Source: Pogona vitticeps (Eukaryota; Chordata; Lepidosauria; Squamata; Agamidae). From it: a stretch of 64,000 nt of DNA. Made by a program: the position numbers and the translations under genes. Under the pieces are notes generated by a model. It was not told the origin of the DNA. It did no database searches and was given only the letters and a program-made list of their open reading frames with translations. Position 1 is the stretch's first letter. Every line of letters begins with the position of its first letter. Shown piece by piece: positions 35,901 to 46,100 of the stretch. The stretch covers positions 5,652,501 through 5,716,500 of the forward strand of contig NC_135791.1 in NCBI RefSeq assembly GCF_051106095.1. Reading direction: 5' to 3'.

Positions 35901-38476
35901 GAGCACCAGGGGAGAGGTTGGCTGGCATCCACAAGAATGTGTGTGGCTGACGGGGTTATGTGCTCTGCCATCAGTGTGGCCCTGGGCGAGCTCCACAGTT
36001 CGAAGGCAAGGAATTAAACTGCAGTGGTGCCTCGCTTAACGGGCGTCCCGTTTAACGACAAAATCACATAGCGACGAAGATTTTGCAATCGCTTTGCAAT
36101 GGTCTGAATGGGATTTTTTTGCTTTGCGATGATCGGTTCCCTGTTTCGCTTATTTTATTTATTTATTCTATTTATATCCCGCCCATCTAGGCAATTAAGA
36201 CCACTCTTGGCTTATCGATTATCGCAAAGCGATGATTTCCCCCCAGCTGATTGGCGGTTTCAAAATGGCCACCGGATAAAAAAATGGCCACCCGCTGTTT
36301 TCTGGGATGGATTCCTCGCTTACTGGGCAGCAAAAATGGCTGCCGTATGGAGGATCTTCACTTAAAGATGAGTCTGAAGCCCATAGGAACGCATTGAAAG
36401 GGTTTCAATGCATTCCTATGGGCTTTTTAATATCGCATAGCGACGTTTTCGTTCTGCAGCGATTGCTCCGGAACGAATTATCGTCGCTATGCGAGGCACC
36501 ACTGTATCTTCCCAACTCAAACTGCCCCTGACAATTTCCACTAATCATGGGAGGCGGCCCAAGTATTCAACAACCTCGGATCCCCCTTCAACATGGCCTC
36601 AGTCTTCTCTCTTCTTCGTGGTCTTCCCAGAAACAGCGGGCTGGAAACAAAATGCTCAATTAAATGGCTTCCCATTTGATCCCTCAGGCCTCTTCCTGGC
36701 TTCCTCCTCCATATTTGTTGCGATACAACTCCTGCTGGCCTCATCCGTTAGCAATAGGCTGACCGGGGATTATGGGAGTTAAACAGGAAGCCTAATTTAG
36801 GGGATTGGTTGCATTAAGGATTGTATTATGGCTGGTTCTCTGGGAAGCATCTTCTCCTGTGCCTTGTGTGGCAAACTGTTCTGCCAAGAAATGCTTTCTC
36901 TTTGCAAAGCAAAAAATTTCCTTCCCTCGTTTACTTGTGGCGACCAGGTTGCAGCGGAAAAACATGGAACTATAACTGATTTTAAGCACGTAAAGTCTTA
37001 ATAAACACGACAGCTGCAATCTTTACAACCACAATTCTGAAACGGAAATTGCAAGAAAGTTGTTGTGATAGCTTAATGGTTAGGTCGAAGGTTGGACTTG
37101 AGGGGCCAATCTTTTGCCGGAGAAAGTGCAGCAAACATGGAAAAGGGGGGCATTCATGTCGCAGCTCCCTGCTCACGCTCTTGAACGCTCTGTCAGCTTT
37201 TAACATATAGAAAACCACTAGGAATACACTGATTTCTTTCCCATGTCCCAACATATTTTTCTCCAGAAAGTGTGTACGAATTCTTTTTGTTGGCTTCTTC
37301 TGATCCATTTCTGGAGACAATTCAAAGTGATAGTTCTAACCTATAAAGCACTCAATGGATAGGTTCCAAATTTGTCACAAGGACCATGTAGCCCTTTATG
37401 AGCTTTGCTGGGTGTTAAGGTCATCAGAAGAGGCCTTCCTGTCAGTCCCATTACCTTCAGAGGTGAGTTGCTCTGAGACTCTGGAACTCCCTCCCACTGG
37501 AGGCCAGCCTGGCCCCATCTTTGCTGTCCTTCCGCAAACAGGCAAAGACCTTTCTCTTCAGGCACAATTTCTCTTAGTAACTGGCTGTCTGAGAGGACTT
37601 TTTAAATGGGTTATTGTGCCTTGCTGCTTTTAAATGTGATTTTATTGGTAATGTAGGTAAAGGTTCCCCTTGACATTTAGTCCAGTCGTATCTGACTCTA
37701 GGGCACGGTGTTCATCCCCGTCTCCAGAGCCAGCATTTGTCCGTAGACAGTTTCTGTGGTCACGTGGCCAGCGCCACTAGGCATGGAACGCTGTCACCTT
37801 CCCACCGAGGTGGTACCTATTTATCTACTCGCATTTGCATGCTTTCGAACGGCTAGGTTGGCAGGAGCTGGAACAGGCGACGGGAGCTCACTCCATCGCG
37901 TGGATTCAATCTTATGGCAGCTGGTCTTCTGACCCTGCAGCACAAAGGCTTCTGCGGCTTAACCCACAGCACCACTCACGTCCCCTCTTATTTTAACATA
38001 ATGTTTATTAAATTCTTTTAAATATTTGTATATGTGCTCTTTTTAGTGTTTAAATGTCGTCTTTCAAGGATGTAAGTCACCTTGACTCCTTTTCAAGGAG
38101 AAAAGTGGTCTAAAAACATGTTTAAATAAATAAAATAAAATATTCCCGTTTTTTCATTGAGTGGGGTTGGAGGGAGATTTTAAAACCGCAACCTCAGAAG
38201 TTCACAGAACGCTGTTGCTACCTGACTGGCAGTTGAAACAAAATGAGCTATGACAACGGTAGGATGCACAAGTTCAAAACAGGAGGAACTTCAAGAAAAT
38301 AAACTACCACAGAGACCCTGTTTCACCTGCTTGATCGATAGCTCTCACGCTCACTGAAAAAGCCAAAGCTAATTAAAACAGACCTTATTTGAATGGGGTT
38401 AAAATAAAAAGGAACTGAAGTTTGGTTACTTACCCACTAGGGAACAGAAGACCCAGAAAATGAGATGCTCCTTCAT
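22490..38476 (-). CDS. IL22RA1: Interleukin-22 receptor subunit alpha-1 (7 exons, complete)
   Basis: This is a class II cytokine receptor that, with IL10RB, binds IL-22 (and pairs with IL20RB for IL-20 and IL-24) on epithelial cells and signals through JAK1/TYK2 and STAT3. Coding exons: 38476-38434, 31600-31468, 27903-27725, 26773-26589, 25669-25534, 24631-24507, 23503-22490. They total 1815 nt in one frame, or 604 residues (human about 574). The order is signal peptide, two FN3-like D200 domains, one membrane segment (about residues 228-249) and a long cytoplasmic tail. Strong anchors are STNFENIFTWES (human SSNFENILTWDS), DRTWLPY, GYAPQAT and the C-terminus LFKDLELKIQWN (human LFRGLALTVQWES). 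Cytoplasmic tyrosines include YQQQ, YAPQ, YQAQ and YRKQ, all of the YXXQ STAT3-docking type. It lies between MYOM3 and IFNLR1, as in mammals. Possible AATAAA signals lie downstream of the stop, for example near 22029-22034. Confidence 0.96.
24170..24441 (-). repeat. SINE-like repeat with GTCGGACACGACT-type tail
   Basis: Antisense copy of a family with seven members here. Tail first: AAAGGTTCCCCTTGACATTT, then the body CACGTGGCCAGCGCAACTAG and AGCTGGGAGAAGCGATGGG. The tRNA-like head is cut off. Confidence 0.65.
24507..24631 (-). CDS. IL22RA1: IL22RA1 exon 6, transmembrane segment
   Basis: After DRTWLPY (human DRTWTY) comes a hydrophobic helix, roughly LFTVILFMIILMFGTIYYLI, then basic residues YKYIKQ marking the cytoplasmic side. 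The acceptor is TTACAG and the donor GTAAGT. Confidence 0.95.
24690..25190 (+). repeat. L2-like LINE 3' end
   Basis: The frame on the plus strand reads [20 protein letters not shown] and [15 protein letters not shown], the usual end of an L2-type reverse transcriptase, then the 3' UTR and an AAATAAATAAATAAA tail. It lies in the IL22RA1 intron just beyond exon 6. Confidence 0.65.
25534..25669 (-). CDS. IL22RA1: IL22RA1 exon 5, second receptor domain second half
   Basis: It encodes EFEISDLDPDTEYNGTVCIK and KPYVFRVRTSP, with the typical class II pattern L-x-P-x-T-x-Y followed by cysteine. The acceptor is TTTAG and the donor GTGAGA. Confidence 0.94.
25888..26108 (-). repeat. Sauria-type SINE
   Basis: The antisense tail (CATTAAGTTGATTCTGACTT), body (CAGCTTGCCCAAGGCCACCC) and head (CACCACTGAGCTATCCAGCC) are all present, so it is close to full length. 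It lies in the IL22RA1 intron between exons 4 and 5. Confidence 0.8.
26589..26773 (-). CDS. IL22RA1: IL22RA1 exon 4, second receptor domain first half
   Basis: The exon reads TTMGKPEVKCIPNTQSIKFF and later LTVVDIFSQFGDVTYEI. The KPxVxCI motif and LTxxDIF block match human. The acceptor is GCTAG, giving ACT ACT across the junction; the donor is GTAAGA. Confidence 0.94.
27345..27470 (+). repeat. Dispersed repeat, copy 1 (unclassified)
   Basis: AGCTTTAAAGAATAGGGTGC, ATGGAGGCTGTCCTTTGAAT and AGCATCAAGATTGCTTGGCT recur about 1.1 kb to the right (28497-28605) in the same orientation. Family unknown. Confidence 0.5.
27725..27903 (-). CDS. IL22RA1: IL22RA1 exon 3, end of first receptor domain
   Basis: It encodes YGEEWQDKIGCQNITRRFCN then LTQETENFTERFHARVRA. 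The paired cysteines (GC..., FC) and the N-glycosylation sequons NIT, NLT and NFT are visible. Human has YGERDWVAKKGCQRITRKSC here. Confidence 0.95.
28070..28412 (-). repeat. SINE-like repeat with GTCGGACACGACT-type tail
   Basis: A nearly full antisense copy from the tail GGTTCCCCTTGACATTAAGT to the head TTTAACCCGCAGCGCCACCA. The box-B-like GTGGATTCGATCTTACG is visible. It lies in the IL22RA1 intron between exons 2 and 3. Confidence 0.75.
28497..28605 (+). repeat. Dispersed repeat, copy 2 (unclassified)
   Basis: AGCTTTGAAGAACAGGGTGC, ATGGAGACTGTCCGTTGAAT and AGCATCAGGTTTGCTTAGCT match the copy at 27345-27470. Confidence 0.5.
29871..29963. repeat. (GATA)n microsatellite
   Basis: About 23 perfect units lie in an IL22RA1 intron. 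GATA arrays are common in squamates, and this one should be polymorphic. Confidence 0.95.
31468..31600 (-). CDS. IL22RA1: IL22RA1 exon 2, first receptor domain
   Basis: Acceptor TTCAG and donor GTCAGA bound the exon. It contains ATFLSTNFENIFTWESRGE and PPGTVYYVQYK, the first D200 half-domain, near-identical in places to human IL22RA1. Confidence 0.95.
32134..32522. mobile_element. Non-autonomous hAT element (389 bp) with 8-bp target duplication
   Basis: The ends are TAGAGATGGGCA... and ...GTGCTTATCTCTA, inverted repeats that continue into GGTTTGTGG/CCACAAACC-like arms. Both sides are flanked by the identical 8-mer ATTTCCAT (32126-32133 and 32523-32530). An 8-bp duplication fits the hAT superfamily. 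There is no coding capacity. It lies in the IL22RA1 intron between exons 1 and 2. Confidence 0.85.
35824..35848. repeat. (GA)n microsatellite
   Basis: About 12 GA units. Confidence 0.85.
36022..36504. mobile_element. Tigger/pogo-like MITE with an inserted LINE tail
   Basis: The termini CAGTGGTGCCTCGCTTAACG and ...GCTATGCGAGGCACCACTG are inverted, with TA following the right end. They resemble Tigger (CAGTGGTACCTCG). At about 36146-36215 a LINE tail (TTATATCCCGCCCATCTAGG, reversed) interrupts it. Confidence 0.65.
37335..38145 (+). repeat. L2-like LINE 3' end split by a SINE
   Basis: The left part (37335-37645) has GGAACTCCCTCCCACTGGAG and CTTTCTCTTCAGGCACAATT. The right part (37985-38145) has AAGTCACCTTGACTCCTTTT and an AAATAAATAAAATAAAAT tail. 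The SINE at 37651-37982 sits between them. Confidence 0.65.
37651..37982 (-). repeat. SINE-like repeat with GTCGGACACGACT-type tail
   Basis: An antisense, nearly full copy from AAAGGTTCCCCTTGACATTT to GGCTTAACCCACAGCACCAC, inserted in the L2-like 3' end. Confidence 0.75.
38434..38476 (-). CDS. IL22RA1: IL22RA1 exon 1, start and signal peptide
   Basis: ATG at 38476-38474 opens MKEHLIFWVFCSLV, a short hydrophobic leader, before a GTAAGT donor at 38433. The phase (one base over) fits exon 2. The leader continues into exon 2 (GSSLTERWPF). There is no homology anchor inside the exon itself; the call rests on frame, hydrophobicity and splice site. Confidence 0.8.
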
Positions 38477-39431
38477 GGATAGTAGAGCACCAGGCGAACT
38501 TTGCTAAATTCTTGCGCAGGACACTTGAAATTCCTAGGCTGGGGGTTGTGGGCATGACCCTTTTTGCCTAGGCTGAAGCATTAAGACAACATCTCCATTC
38601 CCGATGCAGCGCATGGGGCAGAGTGAAGACCTGTGGGTTGGGACGCCTGCCTAAGATCACTTCCCTACCTCAGTTGCCAGAGCCGTCGGGAGGCGCATGA
38701 CGCAGAAGGTCCCAGAGCCCTCGGGTGTTCGGAGGCATGTTCCCTGATAAGGTACTTCCTGCTGGCATTCTTGGCCACAAAGGCACGTTCTTCTGGTCTG
38801 GCCACTTTTTTCTCTCATCCCCTTCTGCTACCTCCGCCGGCAGCAGAACTGTATGACTCGGCTTGCGGTGATACAAGAAATTGCTTCTGCAATTCTTGCA
38901 GGTAGCGAAAACGTGTGCTGCTTAGTAAATACTTGCAAGAACCCTGCGTATCAGAAGTGCGAGGCGGGGCCGGTGTGTGAATCTGAAAGCATTTCCCTTT
39001 CATATTTGCTGAATACTGCCTCCCTTGTACCATGCATTCCTACAGACCAGGGGAAAGGCGCTCCAAATTGAAATGAGTAGCGAAAGATAGATAAAAGCTA
39101 AGAGTCTCTGTTGAAAAGCCAGGCCCTCTGAATCTTTCCATTCTGGGGCTACAAGCTATCGGCACAGACACATAATAGTTTTGCGGTCAAGGTTCCCTCA
39201 CGGACCCCAACGACAGCCCTGGGGGCATTTGATCCAAAACCAGAACACGCAGGACCAACTTTTCCAAGCTGTATTCAAAACCAGGAGAGTCAAAGCTCTG
39301 GAAGCTTCTAAGGGAGACTTTTCTATAGCGTGGATTGAAAGGATGTTCTTTCTAGTGAATTTCCAGTCATTTACCATTTTGAAACACAAACAAACAAGAT
39401 AAAAATATCACAGAGGAATCTTGTTTTAGGT

Positions 39432-39567
39432 CAATGGTTCCCAACTCTTGAGTCCCTAGGTGTGCTTGGACTACAACTCCCAGAAGCCTTCACTGCTGGC
39501 TGTGTTGGCCAGGATTTCTCAGAGTTGTAGTCCAAGAACATCTGGAGACCCAAGTTTGGGAATCAGG
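39432..39567. mobile_element. Palindromic hAT-like MITE
   Basis: The left arm ATGGTTCCCAACTCTTGAGT...TTGGACTACAACTCCCAGAA is repeated inverted on the right as AGTTGTAGTCCAAGAACATC...CCAAGTTTGGGAATCA. The GGTTCCCAA end recalls the CAGNGGTTCTCAA termini of Charlie-type hAT elements. Confidence 0.55.
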
Positions 39568-40016
39568 GATTCCTCATGGCCCCTTTATGGGCTTTCAGCC
39601 AACTCTCCATTCCATCCCTTCATCTCCAAATTTAAAAACAACAACACGGACTGCAACCCATCACGATAAACAAGTAATGTTAGCCTAATGGTTGGGCTGG
39701 CCTTGCTTTTCATTCTGTACATTCTGTAACAGGAAATGTTAATGATTTTTAAAGTGTTTCAAATTAAGCTGATTTTAATGGTCTTATGAGTGTATCCTTT
39801 AAAAAAATATTTTTTTAAAATGATCATGAATGTAAGCTTCTATTTCTACTTTGCAGCAGAAACAGGGTAGAAACATCATCATAACTGATGACGATGGGGG
39901 ACATGACTGCCAGTCAGAGGAAGTCCCAACTTTAACACACCTACTGTTGCTAAGATGAAAAAAAAAATCAGCATCGCTGTTGGAAAACATGACATGGGAG
40001 GTAGCTGCATGTGTTA

Positions 40017-40017
<1 letters not shown>

Positions 40018-40060
<43 letters not shown>

Positions 40061-40088
40061 CAAAGAGAGAGAGAGAGAGAGAGAGAGC
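40018..40088. repeat. Compound CT / CA / GA microsatellite
   Basis: The runs are (CT)10, (CA)9 and (GA)10 in sequence. Confidence 0.9.
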
Positions 40089-40184
40089 TCCCACTTTGAG
40101 CTGAAAGTTCTTACTAAAATTCTATTTTCAAATCAATGTGCTTGTCTTCATTCCTTCCCCTGGAAGTACGTAAGTAACTGCCTT

Positions 40185-40590
40185 CCGTTGGAATTTTTGC
40201 AACCTTGCAGGCTGCCTTTAGTAGGCTCAGATGGAAGGAACCTTTCTGGACCGAGATGACTGTCAATCTATCCAGCATGAACCAATTGTTCCTTTCTTGC
40301 CTCTGAATTCAAAGACAAGCCAGCCTCTCTGCTCTGAGCTCTTTCCCTGTCAAGAGACAGTTGAAGTTTTTTTGTTGTTGAAAGCAGCCATGTTTATCAG
40401 TTTGCTGTTTGATCTGTTCAATTGCAAGTAACAAAATCTTTAATGCTGTCTCTTTCAAATGTCTCAGAGTGAGTTATTGAGATTGTTAAGTGCCAGCTGA
40501 ATGAGAAAAGGGGTGGACTACTCTGTGGAATGTGAAACTATCCTGTTCTGTGAGTCCCTGTATAGCTAGAGGAATTGAACCACACATTCC
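40185..40590 (+). mobile_element. Fossil solo LTR-like element
   Basis: From GTTGGAATTTTTGCAACCTT to near AGGAATTGAACC it is collinear with the copies at 6.5 and 18.1 kb. No internal region is present. It is the clearest copy of the family here. Confidence 0.45.
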
Positions 40591-41422
40591 CAAACTCTAT
40601 AACATCTTCAAGTGCGTGAGACTCTTAGCGACACATTTCACAAGAAACATCTCTGGATGTTTTTCTCCAAGTATTTATTCTTTCCCCCCTTTAAGGGAAT
40701 AAAATATGAAACACTCAGTGATATAAGTACCGAACATTTTAACGGAACACAATCCTCCGGAAAATACAGATGTGCATTGCACATAACATTGAACTTTTAT
40801 CAGCATATGGTTGCCAGCTTCCAACCTTGAGATTCTGCCTATCATCTCCAATCACTTTAGATTTTCTACTGAATCAGGAGACAGAGCCTCCTGAGACCAT
40901 CCCTTACTCCCTTTGTTTCTCTCCTCTTTTAAGCTCGAGTGGCATGCCAGCAGCCTTGATTACTATCGTAGGGAGAGAACAAATGAATCGGAAAGAGAAA
41001 TTGGAGGAATTGCAGCTGGCTTATCTTCAGGGGCAAGCTTAACAGGGATAACAGGGGACTTCCCAATTGAGAGCTGGCAGCCTTGTTTACTGATGAACTG
41101 GAATTGGTTTATTCAACAAGGGTTTAGAGAAATGCCAGATGACTCTTGGTGCATACGGAAAAGAACCACTGCTACCTAAATAAACCGTTTAGCAGTAGCA
41201 AAAGGAATTTCAGAGTCAGCATACTGCAGGAGAGGTGCATACTAAACTCTTTTAGTATTTAATTTAATCTCCTTAAGAAAACACTGTTTGGATCACCCTC
41301 AACTTTGCTAATGCGTGGATGGTGATTTCCAGCTTATGCCCTCAGCTTCATGATGAACGACTAAAGGGAAAGATGGACAGCAGCTTTTCAAAACTCACAA
41401 TACTGATGAAGAGGAATTTTGT

Positions 41423-41514
41423 AGAAATCCACTGACTGAGGATAGTGAATACTGTTGTCTGACATATTAGAAATCCACTGACTGGGGATAGTGAATAGTG
41501 TTGTCTGACATACT
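41423..41514. repeat. 46-bp tandem duplication
   Basis: Two adjacent copies begin AGAAATCCACTGACTG and contain GTTGTCTGACATA; they differ at a few positions. Confidence 0.9.
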
Positions 41515-41747
41515 AGGAAGACACAGATTGAGGAAAGCTGATATTAGGGCTAATTTCCCCATGTCCCTCAGCCCGAACTGAGATGCAGTGGGATCTGTTT
41601 CTTTCTGATGGATAGACTCTAAACTTAGGAAGAAGAATTCGGTTTTCACAGCTAAGCCTGCAATGAGAGACATTTCTGAGGTAGCAGTAAATGAGGAAAT
41701 AGGAAGCACAATTCAATCGTGCTTCTTTGTTCTCTATATTTCTCGGA

Positions 41748-42083
41748 CGTGGTGGCCCTGCGGGTTAAACTGCAGAAACCTCTGTGCTGCAAGGTCAGGA
41801 GACCTGCTGTCGTATGATCGAAACCATGCGACGGAGGCAGCTCCCGTCCCTTGTCCCAGCTCCTGCCAACCTAGCAGTTTGAAAGCATGTAAATGCGAGT
41901 CAATAAATAGGTACCACCTCAGTGGGAAGGTAACGGTGTTCCGTGTCTAGTCGCGCTGGCCACGTGACCACAGAAAACTGTCTTCAGACAAACGCTGGCT
42001 CTATGGCTTGGAGATGGGGATGAGCACCGTGCCCTAGAGTCGGACACGACTGGACTAAATGTCAAGGGGAACCTTTACCTATA
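41748..42083 (+). repeat. SINE-like repeat with GTCGGACACGACT tail
   Basis: A full sense copy: head TGGCCCTGCGGGTTAAACTG, box-B-like ATGATCGAAACC, body CACGTGACCACAGAAAACTG, and tail AGAGTCGGACACGACTGGAC. The 16-mer AGAGTCGGACACGACT is also in the Bov-B 3' end at 48.6 kb. It lies just 3' of IFNLR1. Confidence 0.8.
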
Positions 42084-42249
42084 TTTCTCTTTTACAAAAC
42101 GATTTGCTTTTGATACAGCAAGAAAATGTGGGAACCATTTCCTGCTGTGATTATCGTCACATGTTAGGCCATCATACCCTAAAGAGGTTTTAATAAAAAT
42201 AAACTTAGGAGCAACGTCTGATGGGAATATGATGTTATGCGGACCTCAG

Positions 42250-43110
42250 TTATCCAACTTGTGCTCTTGCAATATAAGGTATGTGTTTGGGCTCATAACC
42301 GTGAAACCTAGACCTGGAGAAAACTCCAGAATCTCCATCTCCTCCCAGTGTCTCATTTTCTAAGTCCTCCTTACAAGACGCCATCAAAAGAGGGACCTCT
42401 TCCCTGAGTTCTCTGCAATTGCTGACGTCTTTTTCAAAACTTTCCTGATTTATAAGCTGCTCCTCAAGGAGCCACGAGACGTCCAGTTGTCCGCAGGTGG
42501 CTTCAGGGTGGTCTCTCGCTGCCATGAATTGCCTCCTGGTAGGAGATACAAGGTCAAGTCCTTCTGTCAGTCTTGGCATGCGAGGCCAAAAGTCTATGTC
42601 ACTATTTGCATCTTCCTGTCCTTCTCCTCTGGCAACTGGAGAAGTGATAGGAAAGTCCAGGGGATCATCCATTGAAGAGTTTTCCGAAAGTGAGCCCCCC
42701 AGATTTTTGGAGAATCCAGAAACAGCCTTTTCTGTCACCCATTCTATTGAATCAAAGGGTCCTGGCATCATCACCACTGGCCAACACTCCCCATGAGGCT
42801 GGGCATTTCCAGACTGGGACGATGGATCGAGCGCCTTCTGATCCGTGCCCACTTGGAAATCCCTGTCTTTCTTTTTGAATCTGTGCATTTCCGTGTAAGG
42901 TATGGGACCACCGCTATCATCTTCGTCTTCTTCATCCTCATCATCGTCTTCTGCCAGTGAACACACAGGAGACCGTGTTATCTGATGAGGGAGCCTGTTC
43001 CTCTTTCCTGCGTCTAAAGGCAACTCTGTGCACAGGAGGGCATCCAGTACGATTTCTTCCATGGTGCCAAATTCAAACAGCTTCTTTGGACTGTTGAACG
43101 TGGAAAAATC
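42250..43110 (-). CDS. IFNLR1: IFNLR1 exon 7, cytoplasmic tail and stop
   Basis: After the ATCAG acceptor comes [15 protein letters not shown], then an acidic run [19 protein letters not shown] and TEMHRF, aligning with the human acidic run and its FQPYIEPPSF tyrosine. The tail ends [12 protein letters not shown] before TAA at 42252-42250; human ends GHYMAR. The two tyrosines sit where the human STAT2-docking tyrosines (343 and 517) are known. Confidence 0.95.
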   Translation of the reverse strand, partial: DFSTFNSPKKLFEFGTMEEIVLDALLCTELPLDAGKRNRLPHQITRSPVCSLAEDDDEDEEDEDDSGGPIPYTEMHRFKKKDRDFQVGTDQKALDPSSQSGNAQPHGECWPVVMMPGPFDSIEWVTEKAVSGFSKNLGGSLSENSSMDDPLDFPITSPVARGEGQEDANSDIDFWPRMPRLTEGLDLVSPTRRQFMAARDHPEATCGQLDVSWLLEEQLINQESFEKDVSNCRELREEVPLLMASCKEDLENETLGGDGDSGVFSRSRFHGYEPKHIPYIARAQVG

Positions 43111-46100
43111 CTGATCGGAGAGAGAAAATGCAGATTAATGTCTGGAAAAATGCAACTGGATTTGCATCAGTTTTGGATTTTTAGAAAACAAAACCACGTA
43201 AAACTAGTATAGATCGACCGCGCTAAATAGCGGAAGGCTAGGGCATCATGTGTAAACACAAGGTCACACATTTTTTGCTGGTGTTTAAGTAAATATTTTC
43301 ATTCAAATCCTGAAGGCGAGGTTTCCATTGGCCTTCCAAACTGGTTTTCAGGCAGTATTTTGGAAATACTTCCGACCAACTCTTAAAGATCATTGGGTTT
43401 TTGAACACTAGCATTTAAAGAATTATTTCTAATCTTTTTCTGAAGATTGTTTTGGTCTGTCGCATATCACTTTGGAAGCTCTGATAGGCTTAAAAGTGAT
43501 AAAATACATTTTTACTCAATGAGTGCCCCCTTCAAATCCCAAACCCTCTTGTTTTGCTGACAATTCGTGAGCTGTGGAGAACAGATTAAATACAATTTAG
43601 CACACTGAGTTAGGTGTCTGGCTTTAGAGCCAAAGTTTGGGAATTCAGTTCCTCGCTGTGCAATTCCAGACGAGCCAGCCTGGGGGGCCTTGGGCCAGCT
43701 GCACAGTCCCAGGTCACCCCCTAGAGGAAGCGAATGGGAAACCACTTCTGAGTAGTCTCTTATCTAGAAGCCCTGAAAAGGGTCACCCTAAGTCAGAATT
43801 GACTTGATGTCACATGATGATGATGACCAGTTAAAAGACTAACTATTAAAATCAATAAGCTGTACAAAAGGCTCGTATCTCTCCGTGGCAGCATGCCCGG
43901 TTCGCACAGCAACTGTTTTACAAGTTCACTCTTGGCACTGAAACGTGAGGTTTGGAAAGATGCCATTGCTCGGTTCACCGGCTGGCGAGGGCTACTAATC
44001 ATGTAATGAATCAGACAAAGACACAGTAGCGGGCAGCATGATATGTCGGTTAACGCATGCCAGCTGCCAAATGGTAACCAACACCCCAGAAATCATATAT
44101 CAAATATTTGAGTGCTTGACTATCTCGGAATGCCGGTGAGTGTTCAACATGGGAATTAGCCAAGGACTGCGTGTGGAGCAACTTTGCTAGAGCAAAGTGA
44201 ACACTCTTGATTATTTCTGACAGAGCTGGCCGAAGAAGTAGGAGCTGGTTTCATACACACACTTGCTGTAAAAAAATGCACGCTGTCATTGCCAAAGCAA
44301 GCTTACTGGGTTCTTCTCTTGCCTTGGTGGCCCTCTGTAGTTCCTCCTCGTTTCCACTCTCTGCCCCTGTGTCTGCAGTTCATGCAAAGTTTGTTTTTAA
44401 TTGGGACTCAAGATTTGGGACTTGGGAGCTGGACCCTAAGAATTGCCAGCATCCCTGATTTTAAATGAAAGAAATGGATTCCAGCCAATAGTACTCAGAC
44501 TGTTCTCGAAGCCTGCAACAGGATCGCCGGCCATTTCCATTCTTTCCACACACAATATGAGCATGCTCGGGTATTAAGATCATCAGGAGAAGGTTTTCTT
44601 TCAGTCCCACCACCCTCGCAGGTGTGTTCGGTGGGAACACGGGAGAGGAGGGCCTTCTCTGATGCTGCTCCGAGACTCTGGAACTCCCTCCCACTGGAGG
44701 ACAGCCTGGCCCCATCTTGGCTGTCCTTCCGCAAGCAAGCGATGGCCTTTCTCTTCAGGCAAGCTTTCCCTGAATGACTAGCTGCCAGAGTGGGTTTGTT
44801 TTTTTAAATAGACTGCTTTGAATCTGTATTTCACGTTGCTTTTGCTTACCGTTTTTAGTATGTTATTTGTTTGATCTTTTTTTAGTATTTGTATATTTGT
44901 ATTTGCGAATCCACGCAACGGAATGAGCACCCGTCGCTTGTCCCAGCTCCCGCCAACCTAGCGGTTCGAAAGCATGCAAATGCGAGTAGATAAATAGGGA
45001 CCACCTCGGTGGGAAGGTAAACAGCGTTCTGTGTCTAAATCACACTGGCCATGTGACCATGGAAAGATTGCCTTCGGACAAACACTGGCTCTATGGCTTG
45101 AACAGCGGGATGAGTGCCACCCCCTAGAGTCGGACACGACTGGACAAAAATTGTTAAGGGGAACCTTTACCTTTACCGTATACTCACTGTTGTTAGTTTT
45201 AAATATTGTCTTTTAATGATGTAAGCCACCTTGGGTCCTTTTTTTCAGAAGAAAGGAGGAAGATGATATCTTGAGATTGCAATATTTTAAAAAGATTTTA
45301 GCAAGATTTTAAATGCATAAATAAAATACTTTCCACACGGTTCTCCATCACACTGTCCATCTGCTAAGCGCACCCCATTGCAGAGGATGCAGCTGTATTT
45401 TCTAGGACTTCAGATTGCATTTCTGGAAGGCAGTGGCCAGACCAGCTACAACTCACGGCTCACCTACTTGAGCTGAAAGCTCAGCCCAGAACACACCCAC
45501 ACGTCCCCAAAGCTACAAATATTGAAAAGGAGCAAACAAAAGCCACTCTGGGAAATGGCGAACACAAGCAATACTAAAAACACAGCCAAAGCAATACTGC
45601 ATCATAGGTAAAGGCTCCCCTTGAGATATAGACCAGTCGTATCCAACTCTAGGACATAGTACTCATCCCCGTTTCCAAGCCATAGAGCCAGCGTTTGTCC
45701 GAAGACAGTTTTCATGGTCACGTGGCCAGCACAACTAGACACGGAACGCCATGACCTTCCCACTGAGGTGGTACCTATTTATTGACTCAACATTTTTATG
45801 TGCTTTCGAACTGCTAGGTTGGCAGGAGATGGGACAAGCGACGGGAGCTCACTCCGTCGCGTGGATTCGATCTTATGATGGCAGGTCTTCTGACCTTGCA
45901 GCACACAAAGGCTTCTGCAGTTTAACCCGCAGCGCCACCACATCCCTAACTCAGTTATTCTACGCTTCTATGAAATATGTTCTATGGCTAATTTAGACCC
46001 TTCTCCAGACATGATCTTTGAAGCTGAAGAGGTCTCCACTGGTCCGTCATCTCCCTTGGCTATCTTCCACAACTTTAGGAAAAAGGACCGAGCCTTTCTG

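Larger units (their letters stand above)
38480..42245. other. IL22RA1 5' flank / IFNLR1 3' flank
   Basis: About 3.8 kb lies between the IL22RA1 start codon and the IFNLR1 stop codon. It should hold the IL22RA1 promoter and the IFNLR1 3' UTR. I see a palindromic MITE, a fossil LTR, a CT/CA/GA microsatellite and a SINE, listed separately, and no further exon. Confidence 0.6.

Noticed and set aside
42487-42878. Plus-strand frames opposite IFNLR1 exon 7
   Set aside because: Shadows of the real coding strand; no homology.
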